64,000 nucleotides of DNA from Salvelinus alpinus (taxonomy: Eukaryota > Chordata > Actinopteri > Salmoniformes > Salmonidae). The translations under genes were made by a program, and so were the position numbers. The stretch lies in NCBI RefSeq assembly GCF_045679555.1, contig NC_092087.1:24683367-24747366 (forward strand), written 5' to 3'. Below the pieces are notes generated by a model. That model was not told the origin of the DNA. It was given only the letters and a program-made list of their open reading frames with translations, and did no database searches. This document shows, piece after piece, positions 1 to 41,700 of this stretch; the first letter of the stretch is position 1; each line of letters begins with the position of its first letter.

Positions 1-23
1 TACCCATTATGCCCCCTACTCAC

Positions 24-6008
<5,985 letters not shown>

Positions 6009-6990
6009 AGTAGACCAGTTTAAGGTTTATGGGCGGATGGCATATACCGTAAATAAGCAATAAAGTCAATTTAAATGTCTCCTCCACACAGAATGGGCTT
6101 CTTCGTTATCCAGTTGTTGTTAGCTGGCAATCGATTAGTTATGAAGGAGTATTTGGCCCCCCCAAAAAGGTTTTCTTCCTTTTAACTGCGGAGCCATATC
6201 TTCACGTTTCATATGTGGCCAGCGTTAGCAAACATATCCCAGTTGTTGATAATCCATTGTATCACCAAATAGCCACAAAAGAAAGGCATACCATGCATGT
6301 CATACTCATTTAACTAACATATTCTTGGTTTACTAACAAATTAATTTCCAAGCTGTGGCTTGCATAAATTAGCTATCGATAGCTAACGAACATAACTAGT
6401 TACACAGCAGGCAATCATGGACAACGCATATAACAATTAAATACATGTGACGACGCAATGTTTACTAACGGAAACATTAGCAACAAAGTTCCAAAAGGAG
6501 TCATCCCAAGGCATGTTCTAACTTCATGTCATTTTAGCAGAGTTCCTAAACCTTTTAGCGGTGCGCGAGAGGGTTAGCAAATGAAGCTAGTTTTACCTAG
6601 TTATGTACCACTTAAATATTTTTAAAAAGTGTAAGCAAGCTACTTGAGTAAACGCCACTGTTTTACCATGTGACGAATTAAATCATATAAAAACCTCGCG
6701 TCAGGGACAAACCACCAGCCTACCAGAACAAGTGATGCTAATGGTACAGGTAGCTTAGCTAGCTAATCTGTTTCAAGTACTTGCAATGGATCCCTTGTGC
6801 ATGTATGAAAGGCATGATATTGATATTCTCACGACTTCGGAATTGCTACTTTTTCATTTGAAAAATCTGTTTTGCACAAAACATAGGAACGACCAATAAT
6901 TTGCTCAATGATCAGAATACATAGCTACCACTGGAATTTCCAGCTGCATCCTTTCTGTGCCCAGACCAAAGCCCATTGGCATATTCGTTA
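6009..6990 (-). promoter_or_regulatory. STIMATE 5' leader and upstream region
   Basis: Sequence directly upstream of the STIMATE start on the minus strand, so it must contain the leader and promoter unless a further 5' exon exists. I see no TATA box at a convincing distance and no strong CpG cluster. No coding signature is present. Confidence 0.35.
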
Positions 6991-7007
6991 CGCCAATTCT
7001 GTTGCAA

Positions 7008-7120
7008 AACATTTCCTAAACGGAAGAAAATAGAACCAAACGGGCGGGACTTACCTGAATTTGTCCAATAGAAGCTCTCGTTTTCGTTGCAAAAACTGTT
7101 TGGACTAATGATTACACACA
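7008..7120. repeat. Dispersed salmonid repeat module, copy 1
   Basis: Shares acctgaatttgtccaataga, a ctctcgttt-gcaa block and ggactaatgattaca with a second copy at about 48060-48150 in the same orientation. The family is not one I can name with certainty. Confidence 0.7.
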
Positions 7121-7139
7121 GACTGCCCACTCATGTTGA

Positions 7140-8631
7140 CATTACGTAAAGGTTAATGTGATCGACGTGACACAACGGTATCATGGGAAGTGTAGCTTGG
7201 AAAGATTTTGAACCGTGTTGAACTCATAGAGCTCGCCAGCTTCAAATCCGAAAACCCGGAAATGATTTACCTCTGGTTCGTTCAGCCATTGCTATGGGGG
7301 AAATGAATGGGGAAAGAATAGGGTTTTGGGATAAACGCCGACAATTTTGTCTGAGGTTTAACACAGATTTAGGAAATCTTACATGTTATGTTCTATATGA
7401 GATAATATCAGTCAGTTAACATGACCTTTATTAATTATGAAAGCTTTATGGTTTTTAATTATTACATACGTGCTTCAAAATACACAGAAAGTGACGTTAG
7501 CTGATTATCTCGTAGAACAAAACCTATAAGACCTAAGCCTGTGTTTACCACACACCTTATTTTTTTACATTTATCCAAAAACCCTACAAAAACGACATTT
7601 TCCCATAGGTTTTGTCCAATGAACCATGGCAAAAAGAGGCCATTACTATTGCTCTCTATTGGGATGAGATTCAGGCTTTAATTCCACATTCTCTTAAAAT
7701 AGCAATCATATTCAACAAACATATAGACAAAATCAAATGAATAAATTCCACAGTTTTATCTCCTGTAAGAGTAATAGATCTCAATGGCAGAGACAGGTAA
7801 ATTAGGGGAAATAAAACACAAACACAGCAATGACAGCTAGAATGGCTCCCGAAAATAAAGCACACACAGTAGTCCACCAATGGTTGTAGTTAAAAGGTAA
7901 AACTATACAAATATATAAAGGGTCACAAAAGGTCCCAATATTTGGTTTATACTTATTTGAATTTTGCTCCAAAAACACCTACATCTTAATGCTTTACTAC
8001 AGGCCCTAGATAATGTCTTCAATATTAGATGTTAAAATCCCTCTCTGAGAAGACGAAAAGGCTGTCAAGCAGTGGGGATTGCTCTTTCTGTGTGTTTCCA
8101 ATCTCAAATGTATGTCTACATTTTGAAATAAGACCTTTGCACAGATACTCTCAAAGCAAATATGTTTAGTAGAAAATCAGGCTATTACCATTAATCACCC
8201 TATTGCACTAGAAGAGCTTTTAAATATGTACACTATATACAAATTCACCCTGCTATGTACACTTTACATACCGCGATATAGTACATGGTTTATTTGTCTT
8301 TGTGCTTAAATCCTTGCATTGTCAACGCTTGTCAAGTTGATTAAATGAAACCAGGAGTCATTTTGATATTGTGGGTGAGATAAACCTGAACATGAATATC
8401 TATGTTAAGGTGTCTTTACCTAGAATACAACGAGACAGAACCCTTTCTGACCATTACACAGTAAAAAACAGGAAAAAATGAAAGTCTTGATCCATCTGAT
8501 GTCCATGCATGACTGCTGCTGTTGTGCTGGGCCTGGGTGCAGGGTCCAAAGGATGTCCAGCTGGAAATCAGTTATGGAGTCATTTAATGTTACTGACTGT
8601 ATGTAATGTTTATTTCGTTCAGAATCCTCAG
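7140..8631 (-). other. SFMBT1 3' flank and probable 3' UTR
   Basis: Lies immediately downstream of the SFMBT1 stop on the minus strand. AATAAA is present on the minus strand only 18 bases past the stop (8609-8614) and again near 8290, so the poly(A) site is ambiguous. The part at about 7255-7660 (cagccattgctatgggggaa and following) looks like a dispersed repeat. No coding signature is seen. Confidence 0.45.
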
Positions 8632-18879
<10,248 letters not shown>

Positions 18880-19632
18880 GTTGGCTCCTCCTACCGACCA
18901 AGTCTAGAAGCTCTGGGGAAGAAAGGAAAGACAGATTATTATCTAGAAAAGTTGGACATCATTCTTTAAATCGGTTTGACAGCCAAAACCAGGAGAGCAA
19001 GAAAGCATAGTAGGCTGTTGGTAAAAGTGGCATAGGTGGTCTTAGGGATGTCATTTGAATGTGTCCAGTGCTTACATTTTGTTTTTGGGATGGGGAGGGC
19101 GGCTTAGCAAATGGAAGCATAACAAAGTTTAGTTAGTGTGCGTGAGAGAAGAGTGACACAGAGAATATTTAGGTACGTGTTTTGAAAACACAAAATGACC
19201 TTGCTAATACAAAATGACCTTGCTAAGTTGCTAAAAGTATGAGAGAGGACTTAATCATTTTTTAAATGCTAAATGAGGCCAAAGATATCTCAAACAGACC
19301 ACAACTTTGAAACAAAGTTGAGCTGTAGGCCGATAGCCACTCTGTGACAACAAAGAGGATGAACTAACTTAACACAACAAGAGAAATAGCATTTATATAC
19401 TGGGCATGAGAGAGCATTAGAGATGACAATAGCTGAGAGGTTTGTGTAAAGGATGCGGAGGATAGCTGCTCTGTCACTGCTGCTCCATTCAGCAGGGCTG
19501 TCAGGCCTGTCTTTGTCATGTCTGATGTCTCTATTAAAGAGGAGACAGCCATCAGACAGTGTCTCCCTGACCACGGCCCGGACACCACGACCCACGTAAC
19601 CCAGGATCAGCCCTTCACCCACGACCCTGCTG

Positions 19633-19767
<135 letters not shown>

Positions 19768-19799
19768 CTATCCAGCTGAGGGCCTCATTGTGCTTGAGG

Positions 19800-21640
19800 T
19801 CACACTCACGTCTCAAACACTAGGGAGGATGAAAAGAGCAGCAGAGCCATTTAGCTATTGACAAAGAGCCAGCCCTCAGTGTTGGGCTGCCTTATAATAA
19901 CTGATTATCTCCCCAAAAATATTTTCAAACTTGTTGATTGAAAGAAAAAGAATGCTTGAAAATGTCAGCAAGTTTTTTTCTCATTATTTCAATATGACAT
20001 ATATGAATGAAGCTGAGAAAAGGAGGGGGTTGATGAGAAATTATTTCTTGATGCTGAAATTTCAGGGAATTCACAGGTCATTCTGTGAAACAAACTGTTA
20101 CTTAATCACCAAAGTGAACAGGAAAACTAACAACTTCCCCCATGGTTTAATAGAGGCCTACCCAGTACTCACACACACCACCAGCAGACTGGTTGCCTGA
20201 CTCTCTCTAGCAGAATGCACACTGACTCACCCTGAAAGAGAAACTAGAATGCATACACTAACACACGCTGATCTTTACAACCGCCTCCTAGCAGTTATTG
20301 GATCATATGATCAGTGCTTAACATGCCATTGACTGAATTAAGTCCTCTGAGTCACACTGAGTGGTCGCTGGGCAGGAAATGCAAGTTAAAGAAATGCATT
20401 GATTGGACACACAAGGGTTTGAGAAATGTACTGTAAACGAAAGTGACGTCTGTTGATGACATGGGTTTATGTCAAGAATAACCTTAGACTAATGGGAGTA
20501 TTTTCATCAAGTATAACAAGTTTACAACAATATTAGCCTACACGATGTGTTGATGAATCCTTATTGTCAGCAATTAGCTTACACATAGGCTTCTTGTTAT
20601 TTGAGAGATTGTATTTCAGTGTTGTATGTTGCCATTGTCAAATAGTGGCCGAATGTAACTGTGGTGCCCGAGTGCCCCTCGCACGTCAGAAGACAGTTGT
20701 TGTCCCCATAAAGCGCAGTATTGAAACTGTCATTTGAACTGGAATTTTCGTGTTAATGCCCATAGAAGAGCTTGGCCGGCAGAAGTGGAAATCACATTTT
20801 TATGCAAAAAACACTTCATATTGATATTTCATCGGCAAGTCAAATAAAACAATGTTGCATTTTAGGCTATATGGCACATCAATTGAAACAATGTTGCAGT
20901 TTATAGCAAAAGGTCAATTGAAACAATGTTGCTGCGATTACTCAAGTTGCATAACTGGGAAGTTGGAGTTATAGTTGAGAGAAATAGTCCGTTTAGTGCT
21001 TAGATTAGCCTACGTGTAAAATGGCAATGTTTATAGCATCATTTATCTGTTGGGCATACAACAACAATGAAATACAATTAAAATGAAATCTAAATGATTC
21101 CTAGGCCTATTTGATTTAAAGTCAAATACACCAGAGTCGTCTATTATAAATCTTGCAACCTTTATTATATAAGAGCGATAAATGGATTAAGTTCAGTAAC
21201 AACATTTTCGGGGAATTCTCGATAGACGCTTTCAATAATTTTCAAGCTATTAACGCAATAGCTTTGCACAGGCACGAGCGCCGATGATCCAACTTTCACA
21301 CTGGAACGTGCAATAAAGAGAAGGACACAGAATGCAAGAAAGAACATATTTCATAGCCTCTGTGTTTATTCCATATAGGTCAGTTCTGATGGCAAATGCA
21401 CCAAGTCGAATGCGGCTGAGTCGGCACATGCTAAAAACGTCTGTGACCAAGTCAAGTTACTGGAACGTCATGGCTTGAGCAATAGGCTAGCTACACTGTA
21501 GCGAGCAATAAGGGCGCTTGCACTCGACCGAGCCCGAGTCATCTTTTTTAGAGACGGGAAAAAAGACGCAGACAGCATCAAAATGCATTATATCATATTA
21601 AGCTCGTAATAAACAAAATATAGTATGTGAGTATTTGGTT
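19800..21640 (-). other. SFMBT1 5' intron, no coding signal
   Basis: Lies between the probable noncoding first exon and the start-codon exon. AT-rich. It contains three spaced copies of an aaacaatgttgc motif near 20850-20930. I see nothing else I can name. Confidence 0.4.
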
Positions 21641-21658
21641 ACATAATCTGATTCTTAC

Positions 21659-21770
21659 CAGTAAATAGTTTTTCAAGTCGGTTTTAGATGCCGTCTCTTT
21701 CCGCCTAGTCGTTCACGACCTCATTCCAATATGGCACAAACTGCCACTGCGCATGTTCTGCCGCCTATAT
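21659..21770 (-). promoter_or_regulatory. Probable SFMBT1 promoter and noncoding first exon
   Basis: On the minus strand a good donor (ttactg|gtaagaat) lies at 21659/21658. Just upstream is a GC-richer patch containing an NRF1-like tgcgcatg core (about 21747-21756) and a ccaat-like box. The first coding exon has its own acceptor after 18912, so an upstream noncoding exon is required. This is the best candidate, by inference. Confidence 0.45.
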
Positions 21771-23477
21771 CCACATTCTAAACCCGGGTAGATAATATTG
21801 TCGGCTTTGACAATGAAAAAATGACTAACATCTTCAAACAATACAAATTGACATCTCCAAAACCAGTATTAACAGATGCAAAGAAAAAGAAAAAAATGTT
21901 AAATTTTTTATTCAGAAATAGCCTATTTCAGAGGAGGCAAATAATATTAATATTCTTTAACGTTGATTGAGACAGAAGCTTTAGCCTACGTTTGGCTAAT
22001 TTCCCTATGGATTGAACACTTTGTTTAATCGTTGATATGGATCGCATGCATAAACGACTCACTTTTGTTGAATGGCATTTTTTTTATATAAAAAAAACTG
22101 TGAAGGTGATATTGACTTTTGCCTGGAAAAATAAACGCATCGAGATGCTTACATTTGCCTCATTGTTCCGCACATAAATACATATACAGATGAGGAAACT
22201 GAAGGATATAATGGAAGAACATAGCAGGCTTTTTTTTCCACAATCAGAAAATCTAAGATTTGATGGGGGGTGTCGGGGACTGTGTGATAATAAGGTGTTT
22301 GCGAAATGTTTGGGTGTGGAGCTTTTAGAAATATGCTTTCATAGCAATATGCTTCCAATTTCACGGCGAACCAAATGTGTTTCTCGTTTTGACTAGGCTA
22401 TATTAAAAGGAGCCCCGTTTGATAAAGGCATATTCTCACGACGACGATGTAGACTAGGCTAAAGATTAATTAATCCTCACAAAAGACCAATCCATTTGGT
22501 AGAAAACATTTCTGAGATTTCCGTCCCACAGTCGTTGCGAAAGGAAATGGTATAACTACAATTCAATAAATGTGGCATAAGGAGAATTCATTCAATATGC
22601 TTGAATGAATGGCACGAATGGTTTGAACATTAAAACAATTTCTAGCCTAACTTCTTTCCAATTTTACAACGTCGATTTGATCTTTCTTAAAAAAAATGTG
22701 TAGTCTAACTACAGACATGATAATAACCTATGAAACAAAGGGGGATATAGTGTAATTTTGAAACATACATGGGCCTATGTAACTTTATGTTGTAGAAAAC
22801 GAGTTCATGATAAAGTCTCAGATTTCACTGGTGTCCGAGATGCATAGGATAGAATAACATGCAGTCCTATGCATATAAATGCCTTATGGGCTAGTCTTAA
22901 TTCATGCAAACTTCATGAGCAAGTCAGCCTCAGAAGGCTTGTAATGTTGTCCGACGTCGTAATGATGCAACTTTTCAAACGTTGTAGAAGAGTGCAGTGA
23001 GCCTATATTGTGATGCCAGAGAGAGAGAGCGGACTCGGAGGACACTCCCGTTGCGCACTGCATGAATGTCGTCGGCCTTGGAGGCTCGGACACAATGAAG
23101 AGATGAATAGTAATTGTAGCACCTGGCCGCTAGATGGCAGGTTAGCCAAAGTCCTATTGTAACCAGTTAATAGGCCACCCGCCTGTGAAAGTGCATCTGA
23201 GGAGTGAAATTGTGAAAACAAATGATCAAAAAGTGCCTACATTTTTGCAAAATGGGAAAACATCATGCCAGGGAATAAAAACTAAACTAACCACTGAGTA
23301 AGCCTACAAGGAGAATAGAAGGACAAACAATTATCAGTAGCCTACAATATTGATATTTTCTGGACAACAATTTAGAGTTAAATATCTGTTTATTTATAAT
23401 CAGATGTAAAATATGAAGACAGTAAAAAAAAGTATATCCTTACGTCACCAAATATTGTAACTATTTAGAGCAATATA
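21771..23477. other. Intergenic region between SFMBT1 and PRKCD, left part
   Basis: AT-rich and without coding signature. RFT1, the gene found here in human, is not recognisable in any frame. Confidence 0.5.
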
Positions 23478-25037
23478 CAGTGCCTTCAGAAAGTATTTAT
23501 ACCCCTTGACTTACTCCACATTTTGTTGTCTTACAGCCTGAATTGAAAATTGATTAAATATTTTTTTCTCATCCATCTACACACAACACAAAATGACAAA
23601 GTGAAAATGTTTTTTTAGAAATGTTTTCAAATTAATTGAAAATGAAGTACAGAAATGTTCATAAGTATTCACACCCCAGAGTCAATACCTTGTAGAAGAA
23701 CCTTTGGCAGCGATTACAGCTATGAGTCTTTTTCTGGGTAAGTCTCTATGAACATGCCACACCTGGATTGTACAACATTTGCCCATTATTCCTGTTCAAA
23801 ATTCTTCAAGCTCTGTCAAATTGGTTGTGGATCATTGCTAGACAACCATTTTCAGGTTTTGCAATAGATTTTGCCATAGATTTAAGTAAAAACTGTAACT
23901 TGGCCACTCCGTAACATTCAGTCTTCTTGGTAAGCAACCAGTATCGATGTGGTCTTGTGTTTTATGTTATTGTCCTGCTGAAAGGTGAATTTAATCTTCC
24001 AGAGTCTGGTGGAAAGCAGACTGATCCAGGTTTTCCTCTAGGATTTTGCCTGTGCTTAGCGCCATTCCATTTCTATTTTATCCTGAAAAACCCCCCAGTC
24101 CTTAACGATTACACATATACCCATAAGATGATGCAGCCACCACTATGCTTGAAAATATGGAGAGTGGTACTCAGAAATGTTTTGTATTGGATTTGCCCCA
24201 AACAAACACTTTGTATTCAGGACAAGAAGTTAATTGCTTTGCCATGTTTGTTGCAGTATTATTTTAGTGCCTGGTTGGAATATTTTTATTCTGTACAGGC
24301 TTCCATCTTTTCCCTTTGTGTATTAGGTAAGTATTGCAGAGTAACTATAATGTTGTTGATCCATCCTCAGTTTTCTCCTATCACAGCCATTAATCTCTGT
24401 AACTGTTTTAAAGTCACCATTGGCCCCTGAGCGGTTTCCTTTCTGTCTGGCAACTGAGTTAGGAAAGATGCCTTTATCTTTGTAGTGACTGGGTGTATTG
24501 ATACACCATCCAAAGTGTAATAACTTTACCATGCTCAAAGGAATATTCAGTGTCTTTTTTTTTTTTTTTACCCATCTAGGAATAGGTAACCTTCTTTACA
24601 AGGTATTGGAAAACCACCCTGGTCTTTGAGGTTGAATCTGGGTTTGAAATTCACTGCTTCACTGAAGGACCTTACAGATAACTGTATGTGTGGGGTACAG
24701 AGATTAGGTAATTTTTTATGACTGTGTTAAAAACACTATTATTGCACACAAAGTGAGTCCATGCAACTTGGGACTTGAAAAGCACATTTTTACTCCTGAA
24801 TTAATTTAAGCTTGCCATAAGAAAGAGGTTGAATACTTATTGACTCAAGACATAAGCTTTTCATTTTTAATTAATCTGTAAAAATGTTTTAAAAAATCAA
24901 TTCCACTTTGACATAATGGGTTATTGTTTTTGTAGGCCAGTGACCAAAAATCTAAATTTAATCAATTTTAAATTCAGGCTCTAACACCAATATGTGGAAA
25001 AAGTCAAGGGGTGTGAATACTGTCTGAAGGCAATGCA
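23478..25037 (-). mobile_element. Decayed Tc1-like transposon
   Basis: Left end cagtgccttcagaaagtatt; right end ggggtgtgaatactgtctga then aggcaatgca. Transposase remnants on the minus strand are heavily mutated and no long in-frame core remains, although the usual block order (cagattacagct..., transposon right-end tract) is preserved. About 1.56 kb. It lies between the promoters and 3' ends of the two host genes, not in an intron. It looks older than the copies at 2.8 and 11.3 kb. Confidence 0.85.
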
Positions 25038-25647
25038 CATACCATTTTAATTTAACGTACAGCATATTATTATTATTATTTGCTTTTTAAAATACCTACA
25101 TTCAAGTAACACAAGACCCAATTTATCCATCCTTTTGCTAAAGGAATCCCCCCCAACACACACCCATAACCTTCAAGACGAATGACTGCAGAGTACCATT
25201 ACATTGACTCCCTCCAGTATGATGTCCCACTCCATTTCACACTACTGTAACGCAGATTTGAATCAGAGTAGCCGTGGTTTGTTCAGAGTAGCTCTGGTTT
25301 GTTCCGGAGAGTGGGGAAGCGGCAGTACCATTTACAAATCCTTAGTTTTATATCATGTGGATGGGCAGACAAATGTGAGAGACTATCCATGCCTGTATAA
25401 ATCTGTGCATCCTCTACTGGTCCTGTAACTTGGGTGTTCTATAATTAGTTTTTTTATCACCCTTTCAATTGAATTAATTTTACCTTCCATAGGGTACGGA
25501 ATTCGCACCTGAAAAAGTATAAACGTTCTTTTCATTATAAAACATTTAAAATATACTCGAGATTCATGCTGTCACTCAGACATATTCATTCATGCATGCA
25601 TTTATGCATAGTAAGTGAGTGCTCCAACACACACACCCACACTTTTA

Positions 25648-26000
25648 TATTGCTATCCTTGTGGGGGCCAAAAACTTGATTCCCATCCAAAATCCTATTT
25701 TCCCTAACCCCTAAATCTAACCTTAACCCCAAACTATACCTAACCCTAACTCCTAACCGTAACCCCTAGCCCCAACCTTAATTCTAACCCTAACCCCCAA
25801 ATCTAACCTTAACCCCAAACTATACCTAACTCTAACTCCTAACCGTAACCCCTAGCCCCAACCTTAATTCTAACCCTAACCCCTAAGCCTAAAATAGCAT
25901 TTTTCCTTGTGAAGACCAGCAAAATGTCCTCACTTGTCTGAATTATCCTTGTTTTACTATCCTTGTAGGGACTTCTGGTATCCACAAGGACAGTAAAAAC
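25648..26000. repeat. TIR-bounded minisatellite with telomere-like (taaccc) variants
   Basis: Ends carry ctatccttgtgggggcc at the left and, inverted, ggtatccacaaggacag at the right. Between them is an array rich in ctaacccc/ccttaacccc with an 86-bp period (first unit from about 25713, second from about 25799). It resembles fish minisatellites carried inside small DNA transposons. Confidence 0.75.
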
Positions 26001-26343
26001 ACACACACAAAACAATTATGTGAATGATGGGATGGGAAAGAGTGACATACAGAGCACACAGGTGTGTGAGAGAGCCACATTTGACCCCTGACATCCCAGC
26101 ATGGACAATACTAAACAACTGTCTGAGCTATGGGGTGTGTGTGAATGAGTGTGTTGATGTATGTTGGGGGATAAAGTACAGTACATGGATTGATTCAAGG
26201 TTTGATCCCAAGGAAAATAAAGACACCGTTATTGAAGGAACCACCACAGAGATAAATGCAACACTGGTTTCCCCCTCCTCCCTTTCCTATGCGTTTATAA
26301 TGGTGCGGTTGGAACGAAGAGATGGGGGAATCTTGTTGTGCCT

Positions 26344-40457
<14,114 letters not shown>

Positions 40458-40481
40458 GGTGACCACTCATCCAGCAGCCTC

Positions 40482-41430
40482 CTGTAAAACATAGACAGAC
40501 ACAGTCAGGATTATAATTATGAAATACAGACATAAGTTCACACAGCACACTCTTACACAACACATATCCTAAAAACAAGAAGTAGACACAGCTGTGGGCA
40601 GCGATTGCCAAAGAGACAGGAAATACAGAGGAAGTGGAAGCTACCCACTGTCACGCGCCGTGCTAATGCTGAAATAAAGCCCTTCATCAAGACATCACAG
40701 AGGGAAGAGAGACTGTTGTGAAAGACTCAGAAGAAAATCCCTCTCCCGTTCCGCAAACTGTGTGAGAGAGTGAGAGCAATACAAGCCAGCGAGAAAAAAG
40801 GAGAGAATCAGACAGAAAAATCAATGGGATCAGATTCACATGACATATTAATTCCCTGAGAGGGAGTGTTCTAAATCTGGTGCGCTGGCATTTCCTTCCC
40901 CTCCGCTAATAGTGTCCGTCCACCCTGCTCCTTTACATGCGTTTGTTTTTCTGGCTGATATAGACAGACACGGCTCAGACCATTGAGATGCAGTCCTAGG
41001 GGTCCTTCCTTGGGTAATGAGGCCAACCAGATCCCTACTCCTGCAAGAGCCTTCCATATCTGACCCAAAAAGGTTGAGGTCGGTTTTGCTGATATAGTGA
41101 TATAGAACACCTACCGGAGCAGAGACCAGGGGCATCATAGAGGAGAGGAAACAACACCGTGATGAGGTCTGTGAGCTCTCAGAACGGAGTGTTAGCACAG
41201 CTGACTGGATATGCAGCAGAGGACCATGGCCAGCACGCTTTTGTGACCTTGACGTTCTTACGAACCACAAAAGGCCTGACAATGTTGCTCATATGCCCCC
41301 AAAGCTACACTAACTACTAATTGTGCCCTGCGATAAAATCAGGGAGGGGACTGTGGATCTGTTTCCGACCATTAGTAGGTTAGTCACATGCGATATCTCA
41401 GATAGCACTGGCCCAATTTTAGAATTACAA
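40482..41430 (-). promoter_or_regulatory. PRKCD upstream intron/5' region
   Basis: The acceptor bordering 40481 shows that the first coding exon is preceded by an intron. The PRKCD noncoding first exon and promoter must lie further right but I cannot place them. No coding signature here. Confidence 0.3.
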
Positions 41431-41439
41431 TAATTTGGG

Positions 41440-41700
41440 GGGTGCTTATTTTTGTCCTGTTACACACAAGTGTGTAACGGAAACTCGTTTTTTTGCATAT
41501 CCTAACTCGCCCTGAGACAACCGCAGGGAGTGGGGTCACGGTCAGGGGTCACCATTGTACAGCGCCCCTGGAGCAATTTGCCTTGCCCAAGGGCACAGAA
41601 ACAGATTATTTTCACTTTGTCAGCTCTAGTATTGAAACCAGCAACTTTTCAGCTACTGGCCCAACGCTCTAACCGAGGCTACCTGCTGGCCAGAATTTGA
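41440..41700 (-). repeat. tRNA-derived SINE remnant, second copy
   Basis: Shares with 4440-4715 the gagtggggtca block, the aagggca...aga-ttttcac block, and the tRNA-like end (gaaaccagcaac, gctctaaccgaggctacctg). Same minus orientation; diverged. Confidence 0.7.

Noticed and set aside
23927..24430. 167-codon plus-strand frame
   Set aside because: It lies wholly inside the decayed Tc1 at 23478-25037 and is on the strand opposite to its transposase.
25701..25890. Interstitial telomere (chromosome fusion site)
   Set aside because: The units are taaccc variants in an 86-bp minisatellite bounded by inverted ends, not a pure TTAGGG array.
40848..41282. 144-codon minus-strand frame upstream of PRKCD
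   Set aside because: No domain, no conserved motif and no splice signals linking it to PRKCD; treated as chance.
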